Assembly: GCA_002633005.1 (NCBI GenBank)
Contig: NMRA01000016.1
Coordinates: 1,745,391-1,809,390, forward strand
DNA length: 64,000 nt
Direction: 5' to 3'
Source: Phoronis australis
Taxonomy: Eukaryota; Phoronida; Phoronidae
Part shown: positions 24,420-37,400 of the stretch, in pieces
How positions within the stretch are numbered: position 1 is the first letter of the stretch
Layout: the number at the start of each line of letters is the position of its first letter
Translations under genes and position numbers: made by a program
The notes under the pieces: model-generated
The model's database searches: none
What the model was told of the DNA's origin: nothing
Seen by the model: only the letters and a program-made list of their open reading frames with translations

Positions 24420-26694
24420 TTTGTGTGGACACTGATAACAGCGTAGTTATCTTGCATTGGCAATGGTAACCAGATGACCGTTAACGGACCGTGAGTGAGG
24501 TCTTCTGTTGCATGCAGTCTGTGCAGGATTACAATAAACAAGCATACACTTTTTCAATTCATAACTGCGGACAAGTGACAAAATCGAAAGCACCAATCAA
24601 ATGCTACATGTATAACACGGGGCGTGGTTACGATTGCAAAATATACAGTAAGTTCACCGCCACGCCTCTCATTGTTTACTCAAAACACCGATTTTTCGCG
24701 GCACAAAACTGTGGAGGTCAATAATTTTTTGATATTTACGGTTTAAGTTTTTAACATTCCACAACCACCGCTCATAAGTCTCGTAGCAACCAATGAAAAG
24801 CTTCCCATAAACACGCGACAGCCACTACAACAATTTTACCTGTAAACCCCTAACCCGAGTATCTTAATTTCGAAAGAAAACGCTGCGTGAACTATTGAGC
24901 ACACGTAACTAAACAGTGTAAAAACGATTGATTCGGCGAGATCTGGCGAGATCTCTGTCGCACCCTAGACACAACATAATTCGATTTCAAAATTTAAGAC
25001 TCGTACAGTCAAGTGCAACTGTGTTGTAAATAAACATTGACTTATCAGAAAACTCAATTTGTTACTGGACTTTCAAAAGTTAGCGCCTCTCAATGAGTTA
25101 CGAAGAGATATCTCTATCGCAAAAACAGAAAATCACAACGACAACTCGGTCAATCATGTGGTATTTAAAATTCAAGTTTAAGGTTACATGTACGTGTACC
25201 CCAGTTTAACAAAAACACCACTAAAGCATTGGCACTAACTATAGAAAATTCCAAAGTTTTCATACAGAAAATTTGGTGAATGCTGGAGGACAGACTTTTT
25301 TCACATCAATGTAACTTTTAAAACGACATTTTTGACTAAAAAGCATGGTCACGTGACCACGAGAATGGCACAGTGTTGAGAATGACATTATTTGCATCGA
25401 TGCCTAGTTTCAGAAAGAAATCCATTCATGAATTTACAGTCACTAGAAAAGGCACCATTCTAATCAAGAGCACACGTCACCTTAAATCTAGAAAACCGTA
25501 GAACATACTCTAAACGAGTTATTACAACATCAAATAATCAATCCACAAGTAATGTATTGGTGATTATGAGTGCGTAGTTTCATAACCTGTTTGTGTTTTG
25601 GATCAGATTTTACTTGACACAAAGAGTTCGGCGATTTTTAATTCTAACCATGATTTTAAGTCAATAAATGAGTCCATTGATAAAACAGGAGAGCACTAAG
25701 AATATTTAAATAAGAGTATTTTCAAGTTTACATGAGTTTTCGTGGTTTTAGAACTGCCACGGAACTTGACTGGGGGATCCTTAGGAATCCCCGTCAGTTC
25801 GTTAGTGTTGAATGAATCTGTCTGTGATAAAAACATGACAGTATTGCAGAGAGCGTAAGAAAGAAGTAAAGAACGCAACTCGATACGACAGCGTAGGTAA
25901 ATATCACGGGAAGATAACATATGAATTGTATTCTACAGACGATTACGTTAGTGCCGTTGTTGGACTACATTCAAGTTGAGGTTCACAATATCTGACACCG
26001 ACACATACAAGAAATCATCAGTAATGTTCTGTTTTTTACTAATTTTTTGTCCCTTGAAACTACGCAGTTGAATAAATGCCAGTGATATCTCCGTTTTCCG
26101 ACAACGAACATTGGGATAAGACCTGTTTACAGATCTGACCTCAAATAAAGTTCTTTGGTCAAAGCGAACGTCACGAAACAGTTTTAACGACTATTTTAAA
26201 AACTTGATCGAAGGTGCACATATAATTTCCAGAAACTTAGAACAGAACAACACAAAATCATTTTCTATTTCTTTTATTGCCAACTAGACATATCATCGTT
26301 GCTAAAACCAAACTCAATTTAGCCAACTAATTTACTTCCTCATTACTTATGAAACACTTGCAAAAAATACCACTTGAACCATTTTCACGTTTACGTTTCC
26401 TTAGCCTTATATTATACTCGAGAATCATGCGGGTAATGTTAACACAGAAAGTGGCGTCATGCTGATATCACGAGGGCACTGGAACAATGAAGCAATTACA
26501 ATGAACCGGTAATAAAATACGTAGCGTACATTATCCTTCTAAGCTTGAATGGCAAAGAACTAACGTGTAATAACGCGACATGTACGACTTGATCCATAGC
26601 GAGGCATAAGGTGGCACTCAATATTTTTTTGAGTCACAGTTGAATAAATCTCCCGGAATTTCATAAGAAAACGTGACACCGGCTGGGTTGGCCG

Positions 26695-26905
26695 GGCATT
26701 TCAAACTCTGTGCTGCACGTGAAGGCTACGGATGGCATTTGCTTGATTTTTGCACCTGTTCTGAGTGAAAGATTGTCAACTGTTGACCCCTTGATCCACT
26801 TTTTGCTCAGCTATGGCTTTTCTTAAACCTTTTCTGCTTGCAAGTGAGAAGTTCAAATTTAGCAGGCAGTTCTTTCCAAACACTTTGGATTTGTAAAAAA
26901 TCTCG
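26695..26905. repeat. Dispersed repeat, copy 2
   Basis: Partner of 4660-4880, same orientation, with a few extra bases near 26778. Not coding. The minus-strand frames across it (26776-27040) are by-products. Confidence 0.7.
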
Positions 26906-27469
26906 CTGGTAGACACCCACTTTCCACCTGATTTCTGGAATCTGGAGAGTTTTGACAGTCTGAATGCACTTTCTCTCAATTATGGTGGTCGTCACACTAC
27001 CGAACAGTAAACTGAAAGGGGTTTCCCAGATTTCAAACAATGGGGCTGACTGAATGTTATGACGTAAGTTTCGTTACTTCAACCAATGGGAAGCCATGAT
27101 AAACAGCATTCCACAGTGCTAGCTTTCGTGGCACAGTGGAAGAGTGTACTTTCCAAGTGAGCCAGGTGCACTTCCAGTATAATCGCAAAAGGTGAAATAT
27201 TAACTTTAGAATCAGTTTCAATAGACTTTATGCAATATACTCTTCAAATTTCCAGATCTTGTACATCCTGAGGAGATTGGTGGAGCTGAATCGACCTGGT
27301 TTTTCAATTTCCAAATCAGCGACTCTGAACTGTTGAGTGCCAAAAGATGACAACAGTGAAGCACAACAGGCTCTACAGATGGCGCTCACATGTACTGTAC
27401 ATTGTACGACTTGATTCACTGCGCAGCATAGGGATGAGCGCAATAATGCACAACCAAGTTTGAAAGGGC

Positions 27470-27570
27470 AATAGTCGGATATAGTGTGCCCGTATTTAGA
27501 GAACCACTTTGATGCCCGTTATTCAGTGGAGAAAACTGGTTCTCAAAGTTCGGGCACGTTATACCTGACC
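27470..27570. repeat. Short foldback element
   Basis: CGGATATAGTGTGCCCGTATTTAGAGAACCA-type left arm faces TGGTTCTC...CGGGCAC-GTTATA right arm, with TTATTCAGTGGA in the loop. A relative with the same loop motif lies at 63775-63905. Confidence 0.6.
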
Positions 27571-28656
27571 ATTTCCGAGTTTTCTTAAGTTTTTTCTCAA
27601 CAGATCCTCGGCTCAGCAGATATTTGCCGTATCTAGACCACTCGTTCGATTAGTAGGAATTCCTCGGGTCAGTCCGCCTCTGTCATTATCAGGCTCGGGC
27701 GTGTAACAACCAACATATTGACCTCAGTGAAAACTGATGAATAGTTGTATATTTGTATGACCGTATCCGACGTAGGTACATGTGTATTGATACTATCACC
27801 AACAATGACACACATGTCCTCGTTGCGTCAACGGATGACTTACATCTCAAAAGTGTATATTATTTCACACGGTTTATTTCAAATTTCATAAATAACATTA
27901 TCATGACATTATTCAGTTTTAAACTGATAACCAGAAAATCTCGTTCAAAAGGTATGGCATTGTGACATTTGATGTCTCTTACTGATTCGAGCCGACAAAC
28001 TCAATTAAAATCTCTAGATTTCCATTCGAATCTCTAGAGTTGAGTTCAGACTTCAACTATATTTCTGGAGTGTTGGGGTACTCAGGTCCAAATTAGGACA
28101 GACCAAGGCCATCAAGATGTATTATATTCAAGCGCTCAAGCTCAGAATAGACACTTATCTAGGGTTCACACTACAAAGCAGAACGGAAATGATGCTAAAA
28201 ATAATTCCGAGCCCAGTTTTGAGTACAAAGATATAACCCCGGCCCTGCACCCGATCTCCTGGTTGATCTAATCTTTGTACTCAAATTCATGCACCGGTGT
28301 ACTGCCATTGTGTGTCAAGTTTCAAGTTCGGATTTGAGGCACTGGCGACGGGTCTCTTCGTTGGTAAGTTCTGTGAATAATTTCGGTTGGCTATTCAATA
28401 AATAGAACGTGTCGTGTGTTCGCGGCGATGTGTTGATAAACAAATGGCAATCTTACGAAATACGTTATCAGGTTCGAAACATGACCTACGTGATTTGGCA
28501 CACAGCTAATGCGTTCACGTGGGTTCCATACGCGCACCCAGCATAAAAGGGGGGGGGGGGCTCGAATTTTTGAGAATGTGGACCTTTTACTTAGTTTCAC
28601 GGGGTACGTGCTATGGATTGTGCATTCGCCAAATTTTGTTATTCCCTGACTTTTTA

Positions 28657-29393
28657 NNNNNNNNNNNNNNNNNNNNNNNNNNNNNNNNNNNNNNNNNNNN
28701 NNNNNNNNNNNNNNNNNNNNNNNNNNNNNNNNNNNNNNNNNNNNNNNNNNNNNNNNNNNNNNNNNNNNNNNNNNNNNNNNNNNNNNNNNNNNNNNNNNNN
28801 NNNNNNNNNNNNNNNNNNNNNNNNNNNNNNNNNNNNNNNNNNNNNNNNNNNNNNNNNNNNNNNNNNNNNNNNNNNNNNNNNNNNNNNNNNNNNNNNNNNN
28901 NNNNNNNNNNNNNNNNNNNNNNNNNNNNNNNNNNNNNNNNNNNNNNNNNNNNNNNNNNNNNNNNNNNNNNNNNNNNNNNNNNNNNNNNNNNNNNNNNNNN
29001 NNNNNNNNNNNNNNNNNNNNNNNNNNNNNNNNNNNNNNNNNNNNNNNNNNNNNNNNNNNNNNNNNNNNNNNNNNNNNNNNNNNNNNNNNNNNNNNNNNNN
29101 NNNNNNNNNNNNNNNNNNNNNNNNNNNNNNNNNNNNNNNNNNNNNNNNNNNNNNNNNNNNNNNNNNNNNNNNNNNNNNNNNNNNNNNNNNNNNNNNNNNN
29201 NNNNNNNNNNNNNNNNNNNNNNNNNNNNNNNNNNNNNNNNNNNNNNNNNNNNNNNNNNNNNNNNNNNNNNNNNNNNNNNNNNNNNNNNNNNNNNNNNNNN
29301 NNNNNNNNNNNNNNNNNNNNNNNNNNNNNNNNNNNNNNNNNNNNNNNNNNNNNNNNNNNNNNNNNNNNNNNNNNNNNNNNNNNNNNNNNNNNN
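28657..29393. other. Assembly gap (737 Ns)
   Basis: A solid run of N. The frames crossing it are artefacts. It is flanked on the left by a G run (28550) and on the right by a TC microsatellite, which explains the break. Confidence 0.99.
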
Positions 29394-29449
<56 letters not shown>

Positions 29450-29452
29450 ACA
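29394..29452. repeat. (TC)n microsatellite at gap edge
   Basis: About 28 TC units with one TTTC break, directly after the N run and then CACACAGACACAC. True length is unknown because of the gap. Confidence 0.95.
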
Positions 29453-30439
29453 CAGACACACTCATGTTAATAAAGAATATACAGAACAACTCGAACACTT
29501 TTTACATTTCCAGGTCAACGTCCTTTGATAACAACAAGCGTAGAGCGTAGATAAAGTACAACGTATGATAAAGACATTTAAAATACAAGATAGAGATTGT
29601 AAACACGGTAACCGATTACACTATTTACAATATACACAGTCACATGTTCTTCAATCGGTGTCAGTCAAGGCATTTACAAAGAATCAAACTCATTAGTACG
29701 TATAGACCTTTCTACATGCCAATGAAAGCCCAATGCTATTCCTTATGTGCCATTCATTGATTACCCGACTTGTCTCCATTGAGGTGCTGGGAACATCTCG
29801 GCAGAGTTCAGTTGCTATCTCGCGGCAAGAAAAATCTAGCCAAAACCACGCGTGTTCTCATTTTAAATACACATCAATATCTCACGTAATCTCGCGAAGT
29901 CTTCATAGCATTATATTGTCGTGATAGACCCTATGGAGTTGGCGAACACGGAACTCTGTACTGCCAGAAAACCGCAAGTCCTTCCGTTCCATGACTCTTT
30001 ATTGTACTTCAATCTGACAGCATTAGGATAAGAGCTGCCTGAAGAATTTTAATCTTAAAAGATGCTGGATTTCACTTTCCGCCCTTTTCGTGAAAGGAAA
30101 CAGATCCAGTGGTAATAGTGTGTCCAGCGTATACTCCCTCAAGCCCCTAAGTTCGCTTCACAGTCAGAATAGCGCTTACTGATTTTTAGCAAGGTCCTAG
30201 CGTACCTAATAGCCTTACTGAACTCTACCCCGGATATCTCAATGGTGTTCAGTACTACTGGTGAGAAGTCAGATGCCTTTACTGCAGATGGGGAATGGAA
30301 TAATCTATACACCAGCTACAGGAATAATACGGCGGCTCACACGGATGAACATAGCTGTTCAATTACAGTACACAGGCCGTTCAACTCGATCAGTTCACTC
30401 GTACTCTTAAACCGTTGCCCGGATTCACAAAACAGGGCT

Positions 30440-30900
30440 TGCGTCCGCGCACCCAGAAAACACGGATCTCAGGCTCACATCAACTATAGAACACGAGTGA
30501 CGGACTGGAAACACGGCTCTAGTACTTATAAACGCGGCTCGCAGATTCTTTGCCGGCGTCGCTGCTCACCCAATAGTCCACCAGATGTGTGACCGTGTGA
30601 ATAGTGCAGACAGCTTCGCGGAGAATCAAGATCGCCAAACCAAATTTTGCTATTGATTTCACAACAGAGAAACAATTTTTAATTACCTTCATTTTATAAT
30701 ATTTGATTAGTAAAAGACGAAGTTAATGATACCACGTTACAGTGAAATATGTTTAGAAAGTAGACATTTTGTCTACTAAGAGCCGTATTTGCAATCTGTG
30801 GGCCGTGTTTCAGTGTTAGTGGGTGCGAGTCCATGAGCCGTACTTTTCGAGTGATCAAGCCGTGTTCTGCAAGTCCGTGAGCTGCGTACACAAACGAAGA
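30440..30900. repeat. Inverted repeat cluster built on CACGGCTC
   Basis: The left part (30455-30560) has AACACGG, ACACGGCTCTAGTACTT and AAACGCGGCTCGCAGATT. The right part (30775-30895) has the reverse complement several times (GAGCCGTACTTTTCGAGT, GCCGTGTTTCAGT, GCCGTGTTCTGCAAGTCCG). The plus-strand frame 30242-30592 crosses the left arm and has no family motif. Probably a transposon with internally repetitive arms. Confidence 0.6.
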
Positions 30901-31169
30901 ACTTATTGTGTGAGCAGTGTTGTTCGGTTAGCCTGACACGTCACTGTGATTGTATTATGGGGCTGTCGCAAACCCATTCAACAATTCCCCACCTTGTCCT
31001 ACTAAATAATAGTCTACACTTTTGCTTATTGAAAACTCGGAATAGCTTTAGAATTGCATTCCATTTTTCATATTATTCGAAAATTTAGAATGTGAGCGAT
31101 GTTTGAAACTGAAGATTTCCCAGTCAGTCGCAGTCATTTTTGTCTTTTTACGCGAAACTGTGATGCGTT

Positions 31170-31436
31170 TTACGGTGAAAGCCGAATAAGTCCGAAAAAT
31201 GTGCGATCTTTCTCGAAGTATATTTGAGCCGAGGGGAAGTAATGGGATACGACGATGACGTCGTCAGCTTGAAACCGATGGAGGGCGCCCCCGACACATG
31301 TCTCAGAAGTATCCCCATCCTTTTCAAAATCGCTAAACACACACGTAACAAGGTCCAATAAAACTTCACCACCTCCTTTCGCTTTCTTGATCTTCACAAA
31401 CATTGCGTTGGAGTCCATGTCGTTGAAAAACACCAC
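31170..31436 (-). CDS. Gene C exon 7b: second C-terminal TNF homology domain exon
   Basis: 267 bases with stop, acceptor ATCGTTGCAG, phase 0 in. It encodes 88 residues parallel to exon 7a: V-V-F-F-N-D strand, V-T-C-V and E-T-C-V-G-G-A (paired cysteines), F-Q-A-D-D-V-I-V-V and a final R-T-F-F-G-L-I-R-L. The frame is intact. No upstream THD exon was found between 31437 and 35411, so it is either an alternative last exon of gene C or the remains of another ligand gene. ATTAAA occurs at 30678-30683. Confidence 0.85.
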   Translation of the reverse strand: MVFFNDMDSNAMFVKIKKAKGGGEVLLDLVTCVFSDFEKDGDTSETCVGGALHRFQADDVIVVSHYFPSAQIYFEKDRTFFGLIRLSP

Positions 31437-34400
31437 CTGCAACGATACACGTCGACGGAGTCTGAAAAGTTAACTCAAGTTCTTTTTAAAACTTAGCTGA
31501 TCCATACAGTTCTCGGTTCTACATTTGTGGTTTGATTCAGCGGCAGGTGCGGGAAAAAATTACCAAACCATTGAAGAGTTGGAATGCAGAAAATTGCAGT
31601 TCAAACGTACTGACAACAGTAAAATCAGCCCCCCGAGACGACGGACTTTATGTAGACCTATGTTTGTTGTTTTACTGCAACAATATTTGCTGAAGTGGCG
31701 TGTGAAGATGATTTTTTCTTTGGCGTGCCCAACACGGTGCTAGCCATACGACCGGGCGCACATAACCTTCGACAAAAGGGGCCCCGAAACATGATAGTCT
31801 GCTCATTTATGACGATTGGTTGTTTGGCACGTCTGAAGTCAATTCATTTAACAAAAACATGTAATAATGGTCGACAAGGACAACAGAGATAGAGAGAGGA
31901 TCGAGGGAGGATGGGAGCGAGGGGAGAGGGAGGGATCAGTGAGGGAGGGAGGAGAGAGTGAGGGGGAGAGAGAGTCTATAGGGGTTCGGAACACCTTGCT
32001 AAGTCACTTAAGCCACCTCCTCATTACTGTCAGGTTAACTTTCTATTATTACGGTGGATATCCACGTGACATTCCCGATGGGGCATTTGGCTTTGTCAAT
32101 AGCTATACATTCGAGTTTTATATCGTAACACGATCTTCTGAAGCAATGCGAAGAGTTGCTATTCAAAATGCAGTGTCGGGAAGCAATCGTTTATTGTTGT
32201 GTTTTTTCGTGCAGTCTAATTCGCTCAGTGCATCCAGACCACCTCGGATATGTTCCCAAGTCTCAACTTTCTTCTCGAAGTGAACGTTATCTGCACATCC
32301 CACGAAATTTGTAACATGTAGTGTGCATGAGCAAAACTTTGCCAGCAGCTCCCCGGCATCGGAAAGAACAATCGCTAGCAATGTAAAAGTTAAGGGGATA
32401 ACTACTCAAGTTGTCAATAGCATGTATAGACTATAGTACACTGTATATGGACCGCCAACTCCGTAACTATACTTTCAATGGACGAAATCTGTGCAACAAC
32501 GTCATATTCACTAGCGACACCTGGCCAAGTTATCTGGTGTTATTTCCGGCAAGCACAACGTCTGCTAATCACGGTCGCAGAATGGTGAATGTTGGCCAAA
32601 TCTCCTTTTGTCCCCTGACGTCACAAGCATACTGGCGCCCCCAGTGGAGGCCCTGAGAACTCGTAAATAAACCGAGTTCATGAACCCGGTAGTTTCTAGC
32701 CTAGCAACGGCCGAGCCAGGCTGGCGAACAGACTTGTATTTATTGTAGGACGTTGAGTATCGTTTTTTTTCTAAAAACATAATGCATGGTATATAATAAT
32801 GAATGGTATATAGCATCAATTAATTATGATTGAAAGATTCCTTTTTAGTCGAGCATAAATAAGGCTATTTCGCGTGGGGATAAAACTTTGGCTCTGCCGT
32901 GTGTAACACAGAAGAACATTTGGATGGTGTTGCAGGATTGCGAGAATGAATATTCCAATTTTGTTAATTTATTGGAACAATATTAATTTTCTGAAAGGTA
33001 TGACATGCAACATTATTCAAAAAACACACTAAAACATAGCGACTCTAGAAAAATCATACAGAATACTTTAATCACAGTCGCCAGCATGCTTGTTTACGAG
33101 TTCTCAGGGCCTCCACTGGGGGCGCCAGTATGCTTGTGACGTCAGTGGACAAATGGGGATTTGGCCAACATTCACCGGCTGTTGTGTGGTCACAATACAC
33201 TAACCGGAAACTGGGACAGATAATTTAGGAGAGTGGCGGCTCCTCTAGGATATTACACAAGAAAATGTCGGAGTTGCGAATCTGTTGTCTATAATCCATG
33301 GTTGCTCAGAGTACGTTAGGATTGCCAAACATCAGCGCTATTGGTGACGTTAATCTTAAGGTTTGAAATTTGCCCAATCCAGGCTTATGTAAACGGTTTG
33401 AGCGCACAACTAGTGTTAAAGTTCATTTCGCCTCGGGATAGAATTTGCCGATAGTTTGCCGACGGGCAAAGTTTGCTGATCTCAATTGCTTGTGACTTTC
33501 TGAAAAATTGTCCACATTTCTTGTGCTCAGGAAATGATTCAACGCACCGAGTTACCGATCGCCTTCTTGGCTTGGAATGGAATTTGCATTGTGTTGTAGA
33601 GAGATTAGCTCACAAACGGAAAGAAACAGTGATGTATCCATTTTTGTAATCTAGGATGAACCTAGATGGTGAAAACTTTCAAAGTTGGCGAAACGCTGGA
33701 TTTTAAACAGAATTCTACACGTTTCCGCGGCCTGCAGGTAGACGATTTAGCAACAAGAAAGTTCCTGTGATTTAACCTACAAATTATACCCCCGAAAACA
33801 GCAGTTATTTGTTTCCCCCATTGAATGTTTCCAATTGTTATTCTGATGCATAGACGGCCAAAGATCATGGCTTCACGCAAATACGTCTCAAAAGTCGTCG
33901 GAATGCGACGTCTTTCTACATCCTCATTATGTACTGAATAAATCTTGTTCAGCCTGTTATCACAGGGTTATCATACCAGCGCACTCGTCGACATGCTACG
34001 CACATGCGCAGATAACATTCAACCCCAGGGCATTTGAAACGAATTCGGCAAATTTCGTAGCCTCAAACTTCCCCTCGGAGGTGAACGTTATCTGGCCATG
34101 TTCGGATTTTAGTCGTGAGGTAAGCCGTGTGTTTTTCAAACTGGAAAGTGATTGACCGAACACGTATGTGTCTAAATTTAGCACATGAGCATGTGTAACG
34201 CTCACTGACAGACGTATAATTTGACGGTACGAAATTACTGAAAGCATCCATGTTAAAGCTGGAACAGGCGAAACGCAACGCTATGTAGACGTACCAAGTG
34301 TCGTGTACACGAAGAAAACACCTTTTGAAGAACGATAATAACACACATATATTTGTTTACATAAATAACAGTTCAGCATTCGTAGGCCTATGTGCATGCA

Positions 34401-37400
34401 CAAGTATATAACAAATAACATCAGAATAAAAATATATTTCAAGCCCCGAGGTTTGTTTCCACAAACGGGACAGGAACTTTAAGCTGCATTTCCCCTTGTT
34501 GTTTAACAACCAACGTTGAATTCTTAACCGAAGCGCATTGGGGTTTAAAACATCACACTTGTCCGATCTTGATTTATTGACAAAAGAGCCGGCAGCACAA
34601 GCCACAGGAAATATGTACATGCACTATTTTCCGTTAGCAACTTGAGCACACGCCAATTTGAGTACAAAACACAGAAGCCTATTTCTTCAATCGCCGATGA
34701 CCACGACTTTCTTATACATAACGGAAATAGAACCCTATTGCGGAAAGGAATATTACGACTAATTCAAATATTAAAGGTTAAAGATATTTAAGTAGAAGAA
34801 AATGAACATCCAAGGTCTTTTGTAGTATGATATTCTAACATGAATGACAATGAGTTTCTGGTTGTGATGAATTAATTAGCAGAAAGCAGACAAGTACAAT
34901 GTATTGTGGAACTTTGTTGAAATCACATTATCGGAGGGAAAAGTGGTTTTCCGAGATCAACCCCAACGCGCTTAAAAACCTGGAACCTTTGCGATATAAA
35001 CCAAATGCTATCTGTGGTGACAGACCTAATCGTATTAACTGGCAGTCAACTGGCGGTTTGTAATAAAAACACAAAACCACAACGGCTTTTATTGTTTTAC
35101 AGCCCTGGTCAAAGTTAGTACCTTCAAAAAGTAGAGCAATATTTACAAAAATAAGTTTATGGCCGTGAAAATGAGAAAGTTTTTTACTTTCAATACTCTG
35201 TGGTAAGGAGACGGTCAGTGCTACATTCTGCAAGTGTGAGCCATGCCAGCTTATACAAAAATAGGCAAATTGGTTTGCTGAATGTTACACAAGTATAAGC
35301 CCATTGGAACTTCACGCACAAGTTTAGCACTGAATAGTCCAAAACGTATAGCGCAGAAAGAGAAGTTCAGAGCTGATATATCACAGAGAGGCTCCGCCCG
35401 GATCCCGATGGTTATGCCAAGCGAACGAGTCCAATGAATGCTCGGTCTTTCGTCCAGTACGTGACAGCACCTTTGTTTGCCTCGACAACTTGTACCTCAT
35501 CCCCAGCTTCTAAGCGTGTAAGTCCGCCACCGAAGCACGTGTGAGCTTGAAGGACCTCTTCAGGACTCTTATCGATCGGAACGGGTGCGTTGCTATGGGA
35601 ACATGATATAAACCTGCCCTGCGCTTTTCCTTTCACCGTTATTTGAACGTACATAGTGTTTGATGACTCGGAGTTGTAAAACGAAATCTGTAAAACGGAC
35701 ATGAACTAAAAATTCCGTCACTGAAAAGACTAGGTAGTTCAAGTGCTGCTCAACAGTCTTGTTCGGTGTTACTTCCGAGGAAGCAATCTATTTTGCGGGT
35801 TGTACTTCGTCAACTACCTGTCTCTTGATAAACGGCCTTTTAACTGAAGACGGCAAATTGATTACAAAGCTGGACGTGACCATCTGGTCGAGAAACGACA
35901 GAAAACCCCATGAGCTCTAAGAGGTAATCGGATCAAATTTAAGATGGTACTGTGCCACTGAAAATAAACGCCTGTCCCATTGTCTAGCCATTACTTACCT
36001 GTAGCAGGTTTGTCCCAATTTCACTCTCGTCACTAAAATGCTACCACCATGTTCGTTTTCTTAAGAATGTAACATTAATACGGTGGTTAATAGCTCACCC
36101 ATTGACATGGACCACAGGGTATGTTTTTTATTGAAAAGGCCTGAAAAGTGACACAATCCCGACATCCAGTCAATCAAAAGTTTGGTATTTAAACACGGCA
36201 GAAGTGACATGGGTCATTCGTAACCTGGTTAATTACTGTACATTGTTGACAATGTGTAACACAGGATAGATGAAATTGCGCTTAAGTCATTAAGTCACAC
36301 ACGTTATTTACAAAGGATCAAAGCCATAAGTCATATACGCAGCTCTTGTCCTGGAGTTTTCTCGTTCCAGATAAAACTTATACTACAAACCCTGGAATTC
36401 GAAATAAACCAGACTCAGCGTGATAAGAAAAACAATTCAGGTCATCAGCAAAATTTCTTCAGGACGTTTAATTTCCATTTTTAAGTAATTTGTGACATTT
36501 GCATTGTTTGTTGACACAAATTCACCATGCTCGCTAAAACGCCATTAAGAAAAATTTGTACAAATGTCAATTATTAGGCCTACTTTGCGCAAATGTATGT
36601 TATACCTAATGCCTCGACGAACTTTTCTTAGAAAAATAGAACCCAGTAGACAAAAATATCGAATTTCATTTCAGTTGTTGCAGTATGGTCATCGTTGGTT
36701 AACCTAAGGTATCACGTCATATCACGCTCTGATATGTCAGGCAACATCGGAAGCCAACGCAAATTAAGCTTCAGCAGTAAAAAACGCAAAGCATGAACTC
36801 ACCTGGGCGTAAACCCAGTACAATCCGCCTTCCTTAACGCGTACACCTCCATCAGATTGTAACTGAAATTTGTTGGCGTATGGATAGTCGCTCATCCAGC
36901 CAGCGGGAGTCCAATCCGGGAAAGTACCGTCTAAAAAATATGTTGACGTCAGAACTCTAAGTAGAATATAAGCAGACAGGGATTCAGATGGGGTCCATTG
37001 TGTCTGTCAGTTTTTCACTGCTGTAATGGAGGATCTCAAGCACCCCCTATGTTTGTCTCGTGCTGGACCTGGCCCTTAGGCAAGATTTTGGATCCGCGAC
37101 AGCGTATCATTTATGCCCATAAGAGAACATTGTGTATTGCCATGCATTTAACGCGTCACATCAAGCGTAAAAACGGGTAATATGGCTAGATCTGGCACAA
37201 CATACGTACAGGGCCTTCCATTTGTTACTAAAAAGTCGCACGACTGATAGAAGTGTTGTGAACTAAAAGTAATTTATGAAAATAACCCCTTTTGCCACTA
37301 AACTTACAAAGGTCGGAGAAGTGGGTACATCACGCATGTCTGGTACATGCGGACAAATGATCAAATTGGATCTAAATGTGACTAAATCAACAGTTTGACC

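Larger units (their letters stand above)
24420..28656. other. Spacer upstream of gene B
   Basis: 5' flank of gene B on the minus strand; no clear TATA box was assigned. It holds the dispersed repeat at 26695-26905 and a foldback at 27475-27560. No exon was supported; the minus frames at 25696-25920 and 27228-27443 lack family motifs. Confidence 0.45.

Noticed and set aside
28391-29550. Long frames of 265-356 residues on both strands
   Set aside because: They run through the N gap and a TC microsatellite.
31868-32283. 138-residue plus-strand frame
   Set aside because: Its first third is the purine tract (R-E-G-E repeats); the remainder has no motif.
34063-34344. Minus-strand frame with W-Y-V-Y-I-A-L-R-F, resembling the G-L-Y-x-V-Y strand
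   Set aside because: No Gly, no acceptor at the right place, no phase 0 donor after it; the following residues do not continue a TNF domain.
35255-35345. Minus-strand G-L-Y-L-C-N-I-Q just past exon 7a
   Set aside because: No GT donor follows and it lies in the presumed 3' untranslated region of exon 7a.
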